Shown: one piece after another, positions 1 to 11,904 of the stretch
How the letters are laid out: every line of letters begins with the position of its first letter
Position numbering within the stretch: position 1 is the stretch's first letter
NCBI GenBank assembly: GCA_905221605.1
Contig: CAJNDS010002181.1
Location: forward strand, 295,001 to 342,500
Source of the DNA: Symbiodinium natans
Lineage: Eukaryota > Sar > Dinophyceae > Suessiales > Symbiodiniaceae
Direction: 5' to 3'
Length of the DNA: 47,500 bases
Translations under genes and position numbers: made by a program
The notes under the pieces: generated by a model
Seen by the model: the letters and a program-made list of their open reading frames with translations, nothing else
Databases searched by the model: none
Told to the model about the DNA's origin: nothing

Positions 1-700
1 GAGACTTCTCGTCTCCTTGATTTAGGAGGTCGTGGTAGATAGAAGTCTAAGTTTTTAGGCAGCTCAATTGGGTTTCGGGTTGAGGGCTGGTTACGAGCCC
101 GAAGGAACCGAAAGAAATTGGGGGGGCCCTTCCTGTTTCAGTAGGGTGAGAAACAAATAGGAAGAACAAAAGACAGAGCTAGTGATAGTATTCTTTGGGG
201 TGCTCCCAACCCTGCTTTCAAACGACCCATGAGCATAACCCTAAGCCCCATGGGGACATGACCGAATGCGCTCCAAGTGGCCAGTAGTAGATGGCAGGGC
301 TGCCATCTACGCAGCGTGCCAGAGGGTCCACATGCTGTAGGGACCTCAGCCAAGCCAAAGTGATGCTGAAAGCCCTAAACCCTAAACCCTAAACCCTAAA
401 CGGGTTTCTAGCCGAGGGATGTTGAGGGTTCAGTAGCCCCCTCTAGCTTGAGCGATGAACCACTCCGGCAGAATTTCGGACCTAGCCTCCAAGTTTACTT
501 CCAGTTGTCCTCCATTGAGATGACTACAGGGAGGAGTCCCCTTACTAGACCAAAAAAGGAAATTCGGGATCTACAGCCCGTGTTGTGCTCCTGATATGGG
601 GTTTCCGAAACTAGGTGTACCTGCGTGCTTAAATAGGGATCCCTTATGTTCGTAAACCCCCATATGATGAACTCAATTTAGAGCCCTGGTCACTTTAGAA
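1..700. other. No gene seen
   Basis: Unique sequence with three CCCTAAA units at about 377-400. No coding island that I can support. Confidence 0.5.
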
Positions 701-702
701 CT

Positions 703-1110
703 CTAGGGGCCCCTCCCTGCGAGGCAACCTAAAGCATCCAAAGGCATATATATATATATATATAGATACATATGTGTGTTTGTGTGTGTGTCGCTCTCTC
801 TCTCTCTCTCGCTCTCTCTTTCGCTCTCTCTCTCTCTCCCTCTGTCTGTCTCTTTGTGTCTGTGTCTGTCTGTCAGTGCGTCAGTGTGTCTGTGTGTCCG
901 TCTGTCTGTCTCTGTCTGTCTCTGTCTGTCGCTGTCTGTCTCTGTCTTTCTCTCTCTGTCTCTGTCTGTCTCTGTCTGTCTCTGTCTGTCTCTGTCTGTC
1001 TCTGTCTGTCTCTGTCTGTCTCTGTCTGTCTCTGTCTGTCTGTGTGTCTGTCTGTCTGTCTGCCTGTCTGTCTGTCCGTCTCCGTCCGTCTGTCTCTGCA
1101 TGTGTGTTTG
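703..1110. repeat. TA / GT / TCTC / TCTG microsatellite block
   Basis: A short (TA)n at about 747-764, (GT)n, then (TC)n and a long TCTGTCTC-TGTC repeat up to about 1100. Open frames in all phases are a product of the repeat. Confidence 0.95.
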
Positions 1111-1444
1111 AGCACTTGTGTACTCCCGTGCCCCGCCCTAAACTCTACAAACAAGAACAACTCTGAACTCAAAGCCTAAGCCCTGAACCTCAACCCAGCT
1201 GAGAGCGACCGAGCTGCTGCCTTTGGAGCTGCGCGCCATAGGTGGCACGCCACCTCAGCGGGGTGAGACGTTCAGGGTTTGGGTTTTAGGGTTTGGGGCT
1301 GAGACTTTCAGGGTTTGGGCTTCGGGGCTTTTGGAGCTGAGGGTTGCTGGCTTTCGGGGTTTCATTCGGGGCTTAGAGGTTTTAATAAAGGATGTTGCAC
1401 TCAGGGCGTTAGGACTTTAAGGTATGCTGTAGGTTTAGGTTGCT

Positions 1445-1743
1445 GTAGGGTTTAGGGTTTAATTAGGGTTTAGGGTTTAGGGCTTAGGGTTTAGGGTTTG
1501 AGGGCAGGCCTGCAAGTAGGTATCATCTGGGATTGGGCGCTCAAAGGGGATTCTCTGCAGAATTCCAAGCCCTAAACCCTGAACCACCCAAACCCTGAAC
1601 CCTATCTAACCCTAAACCCTAAACCCTAAACCCTAAACCCTAAACCCTAAACCCTATCTAACCCTAAACCCTAAACCCTAAACCCTAAACCCTAAACCCT
1701 AAACCCTAAACCCTAAACCCTAAACCCTAAACCCTAAACCCTA
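1445..1743. repeat. Telomere-like arrays, both polarities
   Basis: TTTAGGG units at about 1445-1500 and a long CCCTAAA array at about 1591-1743, separated by a 90-base unique stretch. Confidence 0.95.
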
Positions 1744-1855
1744 TACGCTGCAGGATTGTTGGGGGTGGGCACTGCAGGCGGACCCGTGCAGGAGACGCAA
1801 CATCTTCTGGAACCCTTTCACCGAGGCATGGGAGTAAGACGAGTAAGACTTGGGA

Positions 1856-1945
1856 TGTCCCCCTTATACTAAGTCCTGAGTAGGGATTATAGCCCCCCCT
1901 ATTATAATCCCTATTCAGGACGTAGTATAAGGGGGAACACCCCAA
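1856..1945. mobile_element. Small inverted-repeat element
   Basis: CCCTTATACTA...TATTCAGGACGTAGTATAAGGG forms an almost complete palindrome. A relative lies at 42970-43078. Confidence 0.7.
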
Positions 1946-2140
1946 AGTAAGGACCCTGTCAAAGCCCACAGGGCAACATGCATCAAGTTCCAAGGATGTA
2001 GAATGGCCCTTCAAAACCCTACACCCTGCTAAACACAATCCCTACACGCCACTCCCGACACCCCAAAGGCAAAGCCCTGAGCCGTAAACCCGAAACCTTA
2101 AACCCCAAACCATAAACACTCAACCCAGACCCTGAACCCT

Positions 2141-2520
2141 AAACCCTAGCCCTAAACCCTAAACCCTAAACCCTAAACCCTAAACCCTAAACCCTAAGCC
2201 CTAAGCCCTAAGCCCTAAGCCCTAAGCCCTAAACCCTAAACCCTAATCCCTAAACCCTAAACCCTAAACCCTAGCGACCCAGGCGCGCCAGCACCAACGC
2301 GGTCAAGCGCGGGGCCATGGCAAAGCTTGTGCTGGGGTTTAGGGTTTAGGGATTGGGGTTTAGGGTTTAGGGTTTAGGGTTTGGGGTTGGGGTTTAGGGT
2401 TTAGGGTTTGGGGTTTGGGGTTCGGGGTTTAGGGTTTGTGGCTTCGGGTTTAGGGTTTGGGGTCTGGGGTTTAGGGTTTGGGGTTTAGGGTTGAGGATTT
2501 CAGGTTTAAGGTTTAGGGCT
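2141..2520. repeat. CCCTAAA array, short island, TTTAGGG array
   Basis: CCCTAAA with CCCTAAG variants to 2272, then a 60-base GC-rich island, then degenerate TTTAGGG/TTTGGGG from about 2334. Confidence 0.95.
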
Positions 2521-2737
2521 TAGAGTTCCCGTGCAGGAGCCAAAAGCCTCCAAACCTTAAACCCTCAACCCTAATTATAAGGCCTACCTGCCAGCTGCTC
2601 CAGCCTTCCATAGCATCCGGCGCCGTTTGCGTTTCGACGTAAAAGATTAAGGCGCTGTCAGGGGCTTTGGGGGGGAGCTAAGGTTGGTTGTAGATTTTTC
2701 ATGTGGGTTTGGGGTTTAGGTTTAGAGTTGAACGCGG

Positions 2738-2815
2738 GTTTAGGGTTTAGGGTTTAGGGTTTAGGGTTTAGGGTTTAGGGTTTAGGGTTTAGGGTTACGG
2801 GTTAAGGGTTTAGGG
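2738..2815 (+). repeat. TTTAGGG array
   Basis: About ten near-perfect units. Confidence 0.95.
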
Positions 2816-3235
2816 TCCCAACGCACCCTGAGCCAACTCCGAGAAAGCAGCATGATCTTGAAAGCGGAGCAATGAGAGTTGAGGTCAACAACTGGATTCG
2901 TTTGGGATCCCGACGCCCCCAAACCCTGAACCCAAAAACCGAAAACCCCAAAGCCCCTGAAAACTTGGCCTAACCTCAACCCCCAAACCCTAAAACACTA
3001 CCCTAAACCCTTATAAAAGCACTTCCCTAAACCCCAAACCCTCGACCCCAAAGCCCTACAGACCTAAACCCACCTCGGCCCTAAGCCCCCAATTCCAGAC
3101 TCCCCAAGCCCAAAAATATCTAACCCTAAAACGCAATACCCTAGGCCCTCAACCCTAAACCCTAACCCATGCTAACTTTTGCCCCAAACCCTAAACCCTA
3201 AACCCTAAACCCTACACCCTAAACCACCCTCAGAA

Positions 3236-3326
3236 GGCCTCCAGGGCCAGGATTTCGCCTTGCCCACTTTGGGGGACGCCTCGCCCTCTGAATCTGGCAC
3301 CTTCCGCCAGAAGGGGGGCACCGCTC
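3236..3326 (-). CDS. Exon-like island between arrays
   Basis: Minus frame VPPFWRKVPDSEGEASPKVG, then KAKSWPWRPSEG, without stops. CCCTAAA on the left, TTTAGGG on the right. Confidence 0.3.
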
Positions 3327-3329
3327 CGG

Positions 3330-3483
3330 TTTAGGGTTTAGGGTTTAGGGTTTAGGGTTTAGGGTTTAGGGTTTAGGGTTTAGGGTTTAGGGTTTAGGGT
3401 TTAGGGTTTAGGGTTTATAAGGTTTAGGGTTTATAGGGTATAGGGTTTAGGGTTTAGGGTTTAGTGTTTAGGGTTCAGGGTTT
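3330..3483 (+). repeat. TTTAGGG array
   Basis: About 20 units, degenerate at the 3' end (TTTATAGGG, TTTAGTG). Confidence 0.95.
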
Positions 3484-3535
3484 AAAGCATTCACTAGCTA
3501 AGAAATTACTCGAGCGTTGGAAAAAGGCCCAAACT

Positions 3536-3775
3536 GGGCCTTGCCGACGAATTTCATTAAGGTTTAGCACAAATTGGGCCTTGCCGACGAATTTAAGGCA
3601 CAAATGAAGCCTTTAAGGCTCAAGTTGGCTGAAATTTGGGCCTTGCCGACGAATCCATTAAGGGTTCTCAACCTTCAGAATTCGTCGGCAAGGCTCAAAC
3701 TTGGGCCTTGCCGACGAATTCATTCAGGTTGGGTGTCAAATATGGGCCTTGCCGACGAATTCATTAAGGTTTGTT
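3536..3775. repeat. GGGCCTTGCCGACGAATT repeat cluster
   Basis: Five direct copies (near 3536, 3576, 3638, 3702, 3743) and one inverted copy (about 3677-3694), often followed by CATTAAGG. Spacing 40-65 bases. Confidence 0.9.
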
Positions 3776-3930
3776 TAGGGATTAGGGTTTAGGTTTATGA
3801 GGGTTGAGTCTATACTTCCTTCAAGGAAATAATGTTTTTTAAGGATCAGGGTTTGGAGTCCTAGGGTTCCGGTGCAGTGCAGTTTCGGGACTTATAACCT
3901 GATCGTTTGACAAAGGAGGCGAGAGGCGGG

Positions 3931-3977
<47 letters not shown>

Positions 3978-4030
3978 GGGGGGGGGAGGGAAGGTGGGGG
4001 GGGGAGGCATGGGAGGGGGGGGGGGGAGCG
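3931..4030 (+). repeat. Poly-G tract
   Basis: About 45 uninterrupted G followed by interrupted G runs to 4027. Confidence 0.95.
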
Positions 4031-4325
4031 GGAGCGGGGTATCAAACCTAGAAGCTCGTGAGGCCGTACAGGGTAGCTCGTGCTAGACCCTGCCACGCCA
4101 TGAGCTACAGCAACCTCCAAAAAAGTTGGTACATCCCTATCCCCTCCCCACACCCACAAACAGCTATGCTATAAAGGGATCCCCAGCTCTCATCTTCCTT
4201 AAACCATGTTTCCGGATGATTAGGGGTACGCTTTTTTGCTGGGTTACCCTTTAAGGGGACTCTATTCTATTTGGGGTATATCAGGGGTGCCCACTACTTT
4301 TTTGGGAAAATGCCCATGTTCCAAC

Positions 4326-4600
4326 TTTAGGGTTTGGGGTTTAGGGTTTGGGGTTTGGGGTTTGGGGTTTAGGGTTTAGGGTTTGGGGTTTAGGGTTTAG
4401 GGTTTAGGGTTTAGGGTTTAGGGTTTAGGGATCATGTCCAAGGAGCCAGGCCGAATTCCATCTCCCCGTCTGAAAATCGAAGGGGCGAAATCTCCACCTC
4501 GTTTGCCCAGACCCCTGGGAGGATCCCAAAAGCGGTTTAGGGTTTAGGGTTTAGGGTTTAGGGTTTAGGGTTTAGGGCTTGGGGTTTAGGGTTTAGGGTA
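4326..4600 (+). repeat. TTTAGGG / TTTGGGG arrays
   Basis: Arrays at about 4326-4431 and 4534-4600 around the exon-like island at 4432-4533. Confidence 0.9.
4432..4533 (+). CDS. Exon-like island between arrays
   Basis: Open frame beginning with ATG at 4434: MSKEPGRIPSPRLKIEGAKS, then PPRLPRPLGGSQKR. TTTAGGG arrays lie on both sides. Unknown product; could also be chance. Confidence 0.3.
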
Positions 4601-4952
4601 GATCCCCTTCAAGGGTTCAGTAGATCCCCCTAAGGGTTCCTAAAAATGACCCAATCGTGGTATAGGGTACTATTTTGGGGTTCTGCTGTTTGGATGCTCC
4701 CACAGGTCTGGGTAGGGTCTAGGGTCTAGAAGCCTTGCTAACATTATAAGGCTGTGCAACCCCAAGTCTCAGCATCCTCCAAACACTGAACCCCCGGAGT
4801 CCAGCAAGCGGCCACCCCAAACCCCAGAATCCCAAACATATCTTAAACCTAAACCCTAAACCCTACACCCTGAACCCTAAACCCTACACCCTAAACCCTG
4901 AACCCTAGACCCTAAACCGTAAACCCGGAACCCCAACCCCCAGCCCTGGTAC

Positions 4953-5061
4953 TAAGAAGTAGGGTTAGAAGTAGGGTAACTATGGCTATAACTTGTTTGA
5001 GGCTACCCTGCTTGTTTAGGATACCCTACTGATTAGTACCCATGAACCTTCAAGTAGAATC
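4953..5061. mobile_element. Family-1 element, degenerate copy
   Basis: Contains GGGTAACTATGGCTATAACTT and ends GTACCCATGAACCTTCAAG, the family right end. Confidence 0.6.
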
Positions 5062-6940
5062 AAAAACGAGCTTGTGAGTAGCACGCTTTAACAAGTTTTT
5101 TGGGGGTTTCCAGGGTTTAGACCCCTAAGCCCTAAACCCCAAACTCGAAACCCTAAACCCCTAAACACCTAAACCATAAACCCCTAAACCCCAGACCCGA
5201 AAATCTAAGCCGTGAACCCTAAACTTTGAGGGCTTTGTGGTGAGCTCCAATGGTTTGTGGGGGGGCTTAACGCTTATGGGGTTTAGGTTTAGGGTTTGAG
5301 GTTTGAGGTTTGAGGGTTGAGGGTTGAGGGTTTAGGGTTTAGGGTTCCCGAAACACGAGGCCCCACGTCAAAGCCAAGTCGCCCAGGAAAAGAGGATCTT
5401 TGTCAAGACGCAAGTTCTACAGCTGCCCTAGCATGGGAGGTTCTAACAGTTCGCTTCTGGACGTGTGTCTCCTCAGCTTGATTTCTGGGTATGAGCTCAA
5501 CCAAGTGTTCAAAGTTCATACCACCGATATATCTACAACCTAAGATGCAAACTCTAGCTTAGCGGCGCCAGGAACAAAAAAAGAACGCGGCAGGGAGTCG
5601 CCAAGGCATCCTCTTGGGTGGCTACCATAAGAATAGCTATGGGGCCTTAGTTATCTACCTAAATCCAAATTTCAGGCCAGTATATGTCTACGTATAACAA
5701 GGGGGAAAGGCACATACGTTGTGAAACGCGCTGGAACGCAGACGCACCAGCAATGGCCATCCCCAAGTTCGCCCCCTAAACCCATTGAACCCTAAACCCT
5801 AAACCCGAAGCCCACTCCACCCCCACACCCTAAACCCTAAACCCTCCTTTTTGCGCTTCCTCTTTGGCGACTCATGTCCGGTAGAACGCGGAGCTTGATG
5901 CATCACAGAGTCAAGAACAGGCGTCCACCATATATGTTTTCCCACTTCTTACATGTTCCTTGTAGTAACCTCCCAACCCTGTGAACCCTACAAACCCTAT
6001 AAACCCTATGACACCCGAAAAAGCCCTATTAAAAACCTATAAAACCCTCTAAACACTACAAACAACCCTCTAAACACTCTAAGCCCTCTAAACCCTATAA
6101 ACCCTGCAAAACAAACCCTATTAACCCTGTCAACCCTGTAACCTCATAAACCCTCTAAACCTTATTTACAAACCCGATAAAACCCTACAAACCCCCTACA
6201 AACACTCTAAACGCTGCAGGGTTTAGGGTTTAAAACCTTTAAAGGCCCTGCCAACCCTGTCCCCACCAGCCAAACCCTTGCCCTCGCACTCTGTGGGTTG
6301 CGTTGGGGCCCTCCCTCAAGTAGAACTCCCCCCTCCCCACCCCCCTTTAGGGTTGAATTAGGGTTTAAACCCTAAACCCGAAACCCGAAACCCTAAACCC
6401 TAAACCCTGGCTCAAATCTTGGTGCGGGATCCTGAAGGGAGCAGCCCTAGCTCAAGCTCAAAACTAGGACTAGCGGCTCTCGGAGCCACTAGTTGGCATG
6501 GGGGGGTGACATCTGCGCCCCTGAAACAAGGGGCTTTTTAGGGCTTAGGGTTCAGGGTTTAGGGGCCCTAGACCCTAAACCCTAAACCTTAAACCCTAAA
6601 CCCCTAGGGTTTCGAGGCTTCAGGGTTGGTCGAGGGCTTCGGGCGGTTTTGCTCTGCAGCCTTGGGGGCTTTGCCCATGGATGCAACTTGTTTGCATGTC
6701 TGGGCTGCTGCTCAGGAACTTGCATTAAGTTGCCAGAGTAAGGAACCCTAAACCCCAAACCCCAAACCCTAAACCCTAAACCCCAAACCCTAAACCCCAA
6801 ACCCTAACCCTGATTCCAGTGTATTCCGGGAGAGCTTTGAGAATTCTCGGAGGCCCACCGCGGCAACTTGTAAGGCGCAGGGGCTCGCGCTCGCCGAAGC
6901 TCCCACCCCCCCCCCCCCCCCCCCCCCCCCCCCGCTGTTT
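5062..6940. other. Degenerate telomere-like and unique sequence
   Basis: Scattered CCCTAAA/CCCTATAAA units, especially 5970-6220, and poly-C at about 6907-6933. The frame from 5352 (RNTRPHVKAKSPRKRGSLSR and on) is open for about 60 codons and may be an exon, but I cannot place borders. Confidence 0.5.
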
Positions 6941-7038
6941 AGGGTTTTGGGTTTAGGGTTCAGGTTCAGGGTTCAGGGTTCAGGGTTCAGGGTTTAGGGT
7001 TTAGGGTTTAGGGTTTAGGTTTAGGGTTTAGGGTTTAG
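6937..7038 (+). repeat. TTTAGGG array
   Basis: Includes TTCAGGG variants. Confidence 0.9.
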
Positions 7039-7067
7039 GCCAAGTCAGTTTGCTCGACACAGGAGGG

Positions 7068-7155
7068 TACTTTTTTTGGTCTAAAGGGGATTATAAGGGA
7101 CCCTAGACCCCAAAAAAGGGAATAAGGGCATACTCCGGGTCCTAGTTAATAGGCT
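7068..7155. mobile_element. Small repeated element, TTTTTGGTCTAAAGGGG type
   Basis: Contains TTATAAGGGACCCTAGACC and ACTCCGGGTCCTAG. Relatives at 18555-18625 and 38243-38325. Confidence 0.6.
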
Positions 7156-7183
7156 TTATTGGATTCAGAGGGACTTAGGGGTT

Positions 7184-7279
7184 ACTTGGAGGTTCATGGG
7201 TACTGAAACGAGGGTGATTCTGTCGGGTAACTATGGTTATAACCTATAACCTTACTTATACACATGAACCTGCAAGTAG
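7184..7279. mobile_element. Family-1 element
   Basis: TACTTGGAGGTTCATGGGTA to CATGAACCTGCAAGTA, with ATGGTTATAACCTATAACC in the centre. Confidence 0.8.
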
Positions 7280-7488
7280 GGTTTAGAGTTCATAAAGTAG
7301 GGCTTAAGAGTCCAGTTTAGAGGCGGCTTCTTCAAGGTCTCCATGTCGGGCTGTTGAACAGCACGACGAGCCAACAAGCCGTAACAAAAAGCATGATTGG
7401 TATCTTGCGTTTCCGCTGCTTGATTTGTTGCTTAAAGGGGGGCGGGCGGCTAGGGAGGGAGGCGTCAACATGTTGTGGGGGGAGGTGA

Positions 7489-7742
7489 TTACACTCCCCA
7501 ATGCTGGGAGAGCAAGTTGTTAGCCACCGCCCTCACGTGATCGGGCAAGTCATCAATGTCAAGTAGCGGTTCCACCTCGCTGCTAAAGTTAAGAAGGGCT
7601 GGGTTTCCTTGAAGGTTCATGGGTACTAAAGAGTAGGGTTGTAAGTGCCCTAAACGAGGGTGATAACCATGGTTGCCCTAGCTGTTTTCATACATACAAA
7701 TCCCACGGACCTCCCAGGAGGGCTTTGGCCGAGGTGCGGCTG
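7489..7742 (-). CDS. Two 3' exons of an unidentified gene, split by a family-1 element
   Basis: Exon about 7683-7742 codes GAAAPRPKPSWEVRGICMYE, then N. Exon 7489-7607 codes NPALLNFSSEVEPLLDIDDL, then PDHVRAVANNLLSQHWGV and TAA. The 75-bp intron 7608-7682 is GC-AG and is largely a family-1 element whose right end is CATGAACCTTCAAG. Phase 1 plus 2 gives Arg at the junction. Product unknown; acidic. Confidence 0.5.
7608..7682 (-). mobile_element. Family-1 element acting as an intron
   Basis: Plus-strand CTTGAAGGTTCATGGGTACT start. The inner edge abuts the coding exon at 7607; the other side is GCTAGGGCAACC after AAC A. Confidence 0.55.
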
Positions 7743-8096
7743 CACCAAAGAAGCAGGGTTTAGGGTTTAGGGTTTACCTGGCGAAGCCCATCCTCCCACA
7801 GAGACAGTTCTGGGTTTTGCGCTGAGAGTTTCGGCTTGGACGATGTATAGTTGAGGGACGTGAAATCTGAGCACTTATACCGCTTAGGGCCATGATCACC
7901 CTACCTGTGCCTAGGGGCCCTCCCTGCCATCTCGAAATTGTCGCTGGACCCGAAATCCTGAACATCCAAGCCACCCCTAAACACCCTATAAGTCCTGAAC
8001 CGAAACTTGAAGCACCCAAAACACCTGTAATTCTAAACTTTCAGGCCCTAAACTCCCAAGAGCCGAAAACCCCAACTCCCCTGACGAGACATGTGT

Positions 8097-8178
8097 ACTG
8101 GTACCTTATTGGGATCCTTATTGTACGGGAATCCTACTATTTGGGGGTTGATATTCGGCGTCCCTGATTTTCGCAAAC
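8097..8178. mobile_element. Small repeated element, GGTACCTTATTGGGATCC type
   Basis: Shares TGGGATCCTTATT, GGGATCC/GGAATCC, CTACTATTTGGGGG and GTCCC...TTCG with 23447-23525 and, inverted, with about 33175-33295. Confidence 0.6.
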
Positions 8179-8198
8179 CCCCATCTACTGTTTGTTTC

Positions 8199-8199
<1 letters not shown>

Positions 8200-8241
<42 letters not shown>
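8200..8241 (+). repeat. Poly-C tract
   Basis: About 42 C in a row. Confidence 0.95.
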
Positions 8242-8244
<3 letters not shown>

Positions 8245-8307
8245 ACAAAAAAAATGCTTCCCTCCAAGGGTTAGAAGGGGATTATTCATTTGTTCTTTGT
8301 TTGGGTG

Positions 8308-8400
8308 TAGGGTTTAGGGTTCAGGGTTCGGGTTTAGGGTTTAGGGTTCACGTTTTAGGGTTCAGGGGTCAGGGTTTAAGGTTTAGGGTTCAGGGTTTCT
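8308..8400 (+). repeat. TTTAGGG / TTCAGGG array
   Basis: Degenerate, about 12 units. Confidence 0.9.
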
Positions 8401-8424
8401 TAAGCAAATGGTAGCCATGTAAGC

Positions 8425-8727
8425 TCAGTTCCATGCCCCCTTCTTGAGCTCGGCATGGAAGAGCTGCCTGAACGATGCCTGCGAGGTTTAGGACATATGG
8501 TACCGTTATGTAGGGGGCTTTTTCAGCAGTGAAGGAAACGACAAGGAATCTCAAAACTGAGGAGGCTAAGGTAAGTTTAGAAAAGCTGAAAAGACCGAAG
8601 TAAAGCTAGAAAAAACCCATGACTCCTGGTCGCCTGTAGCACCAAAGAGTTTACAGAAAGGAACCACGTGTGCAGGGTTGAGGATGCCTGAGTAGGTCGT
8701 CTTGAACGGGGTTACCATTGGGGTGGC
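8425..8727 (-). CDS. Two 3' exons of an unidentified gene
   Basis: Exon 8617-8727, after ACCGAG, codes ATPMVTPFKTTYSGILNPAH, then VVPFCKLFGATGDQESW. Exon 8425-8478, after CGCAG, codes ASFRQLFHAELKKGAWN and a TGA. Both begin with G, the donor is GT, and they join in phase 0. A pyrimidine-rich stretch precedes the first exon. Family not recognised. Confidence 0.5.
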
Positions 8728-8899
8728 CTCGGTTGCTGTGGTTTTGTTGGTTCTCCAGTCGTCCGCAGAAGACCCCACGACTGCAATAAGAAAGCTGCCA
8801 GAACCAAAGGAAACGAAACAGAGCCTGCAATCTAGAGCAAAAGTATGGAAAACTCACAAAGACAAACACGGGAAACCAACGGAAACTAAGAAACGCTAA

Positions 8900-9720
8900 A
8901 CAAACCTAGACAAAACTGCAACAAACAAAAAGAACTCAAAATAACTAGAAAAACCAAAACAAACTAAAAACAACTCCAGATTTCGGGCTTGTCCCGGGAC
9001 GTTGTATTTTTCGAATTGAGAAGCCTTCCTGAACACGATGCTGCTTTTTTGCCATTTTGGGACCGAGGAGCTTCGGAGCCATCACCATAAGGATCGCAAG
9101 ACTCTAGAACGTTTCACAATGGAATGAACTCTGATCTGCACTGCTGGCATGGATTCTAAGCAAAGGAATTATCTTGCACAAAAAAAGTTCCCTTGCTCGT
9201 GGTCTGCCCGTGAAAAGGCCCCTCGCAAAACAGTATCGTATGGGTATCTAAGATTTAGGGTTTAGGGGTTAGGGTAACATCAGATCATGATCCTACGAAG
9301 GGTAAGGAAACACAATGGTAAGAGACATGATAGGTAGTAAGAAAAGAAGTAGTGCTGCTAAGGTTTGGGGTTCGGGGGGGGACTTCACGGCCTGGCTCTT
9401 CAAACCCTTAAAGGGTTGTTAAGGGAGGGGGGCTTTGGGTTAGGGTTTAGGGTGGTTTAGGGTTTAGGGTTAGGGGGCTTCATGGGGGAGCTAGGGAACC
9501 TTAGGGAAGCTTAGGGAGTCTCAGGGAGTCGGGAACCTTGGGCTACATACACCCCCTTGAACCTCCCTCTTAAGGACCCTCTTGCTACAGCTCGTTGAGG
9601 TGGCAATACGTGCAGAAGGACAGCGCACCCGGGAACAACCAAAACCCAGGATCCAAAAAGTAGAACCCCAAACGTACCCTAGACTACTAGCGAGTCATTT
9701 TTAGGAACCCGTAAAGAATC
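8900..9720. other. No gene supported
   Basis: A-rich stretch to about 8980, then unique sequence with isolated TTTAGGG units near 9250, 9440 and 9460. Confidence 0.5.
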
Positions 9721-9834
9721 TACTTTTGGGATCCTCTCTGGGTTCTGACCATGCAGGCAGAACGTTCAGCTGGGTGTCGGGGGGGGTGGGGGGGGGTCTA
9801 GTAGTGCTTGGAAGCCCACACCCCATCCAACCCA

Positions 9835-9921
9835 ATAGCCCTCGACCCGAACTCCATGGCCCCGCAACACGGAGCCCTCCTCCTTCAGGAGAGAGCGCAA
9901 GCTCTCGAGTGTCGCATAGGC
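9835..9921 (-). CDS. Exon-like island
   Basis: After TCCAG the frame GCC TAT GCG gives AYATLESLRSLLKEEGSVLR, then GHGVRVEG. It has strong coding character and G as first base. Donor not determined. Product unknown. Confidence 0.45.
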
Positions 9922-10479
9922 CTGGACACTCGCGCAGGGTTTAGGGCTTAGGGTTTCTCATCTGAACTTGTCCCACATCCTGAGAAGCCTGTCTGAAGTT
10001 TCCAGTCAAAACAGCCATCACAAGTAGAGAATCGCTCAAAAATCCCTGAGGCTCACCCTTAACCAGAAAGACTAGGCCTTAGAGTCACCAGCTGCGGGGC
10101 AGACTTCGGCGCTGTATTGCTTTTCTCTATGATTCTCGAGGGTTTCTGGATTGTCTTGCTTATTCTTTCGCATGCTGGTGCTTCAGGGACCCCCTCTCTG
10201 AAATCCAGCGCAGCAGTGCTTGCGGAAGGTTTAGGGTTTAGGGTTTAGGGGTTAGGGTTTAGGGTTTAAGGTGAGATGTCACAGAGATGTCGACAGTGCT
10301 CAGCAGCAGTCCCCTCTCGCTGGGTTTAGGGTTTAGGGTTTTTGACGGTATCTGAATGCCCCAGAGTTTGACTATCGAGAATTGCCGTTCCGGAAAACGG
10401 GCGGGGGGTTCAATATTGGGTTTAGGATAACAGGATGCCTGGGGCAAACTGGGACTCCCACGCGACCTTTTCAAAGGGT

Positions 10480-10690
10480 ACACTCATGTGTGCATGCTTG
10501 TATACTCAGTCAACATACATGAACACGGCATGCACGCACGTATGCATGCATGCACGAATGCATACATGCATATACGCACTTGAATACACATACATGCATA
10601 TACATCTGTGCAAACACACACGCACGTGCGCACTCGCACTCACACCCGCACGCACACGCGCACACGCGCACACGCACACACGTGCGCCAA
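10480..10690. repeat. GCATGCA / CACG purine-pyrimidine alternating tract
   Basis: TGCATGCACG and ATACATGCATATAC repeats passing into CGCACACG repeats. Followed by poly-C 10735-10749 and CCCTAAA to 10801. Confidence 0.9.
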
Positions 10691-11537
10691 CGACCTCGAA
10701 TACCTGTTTGGCCTGTCTTCCTGCACACTCCCAACCCCCCCCCCCCCCCTTAAACCTAAACCCTAAACCCTAAACCCTAAACCCTAAACCCTAAACCCTA
10801 ACCAGGAACTGCTGGCCTGATCCGTGTTGCCGTCAGGGATGTTCTTCAGGTATGCTCCACCACACGCCTGGCCAAAACCAAGCCGAAAGACAGACCCATA
10901 CAGCCGACTCGGCGGTTACAATATAAAATCTAGGGTAAAGCATAACAAGTACCCCTAAACCCTAAACCCTCAACCCTCAACCCTAAATCCTGAACCCTAG
11001 GCCCTAAACCCGAAACCCAAACCAGTGTTTTCGATAACTCCTTCTACTACCCACTCCGCAGAATCTTGTTGACTCTTGCAAGGGGAGGGTGCTTTGCAAA
11101 ATCAAGAACAACAACTCCCAGCCCCAGACCCAATTCTGCTCAACCCTAAACCCTAAATCCTAAACTCACTGAATTATTTGGAGGTTGGTCCACTTAAGGG
11201 TTTTCTTTCGTTTGCCTTTTGAAGCCTTCCGAGGCTTCTGAAGCCTTCTGAGCCTACAGGGATCAGTGCCCAAGGAGCTTTGACAAGTATTCTTGAAGCC
11301 CCATGACCTAAAACCATCGCCCTAAACCCATAACCCACACACCCCATAACCCAAACCCCGCAACCCTACAACTAACTTCTCTCCTTCCCCCCATGATATG
11401 TGGCCGGCCTGGAAGTCCTTCTTGGAAGGCGTCCCAATCTTCGTGGTGCAGCCTATGAGGCATTGGGATCCAAATATGTTCAGACCAGGGTCCAGGGTCT
11501 ATAGGATGTAGTGATTTTTGGGACCCAATTGTCAGAC

Positions 11538-11770
11538 TAGGGTTTAGTTTAGGGTTTAGGGTTTAGGGTTTAGGGTTTAGGGTTTAGGGTTTAGGGGTTA
11601 GGGTTTAGGGTTTAGGGTTTAGGGTTTAGGGTTTAGGGTTTAGGGTTTAGGGGTTAAGTTTAGGGTTTAGGGTTTGGGGTTTGGGGTTTAGGGTTTAGGG
11701 TTTAGGGTTTGGGGTTTAGGGTTCAGGGTTTAGGGTTTGGAGTTATGGGGTTATAGGGTTTAGGGTCCGG
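11538..11770 (+). repeat. TTTAGGG array
   Basis: About 30 units with TTTGGGG variants. Confidence 0.95.
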
Positions 11771-11904
11771 GTCTAGGACTTATGGCCTTTTTTGGGCTCG
11801 CAAAACTCACCCTGGCTAGGGGAAGGAGGAATCCATGGTCTGGGGGTAAGCCGACTCCGCTCAGAAGGTTTAGGGTTTAGGGTTTAGGGTTCATGGTACT
11901 TGGC

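Noticed and set aside
703-1180. Long open frames of Cys/Leu/Ser or Arg/Thr/Asp
   Set aside because: They are translations of the TCTG/TCTC microsatellite in several frames at once.
1591-1743. A true chromosome end
   Set aside because: Arrays occur in both orientations through the whole window and are followed by unique and coding sequence on both sides.
9050-9062. Spliced-leader relic (GCCATTTTGG)
   Set aside because: Only ten bases match and no gene follows; chance is likely.
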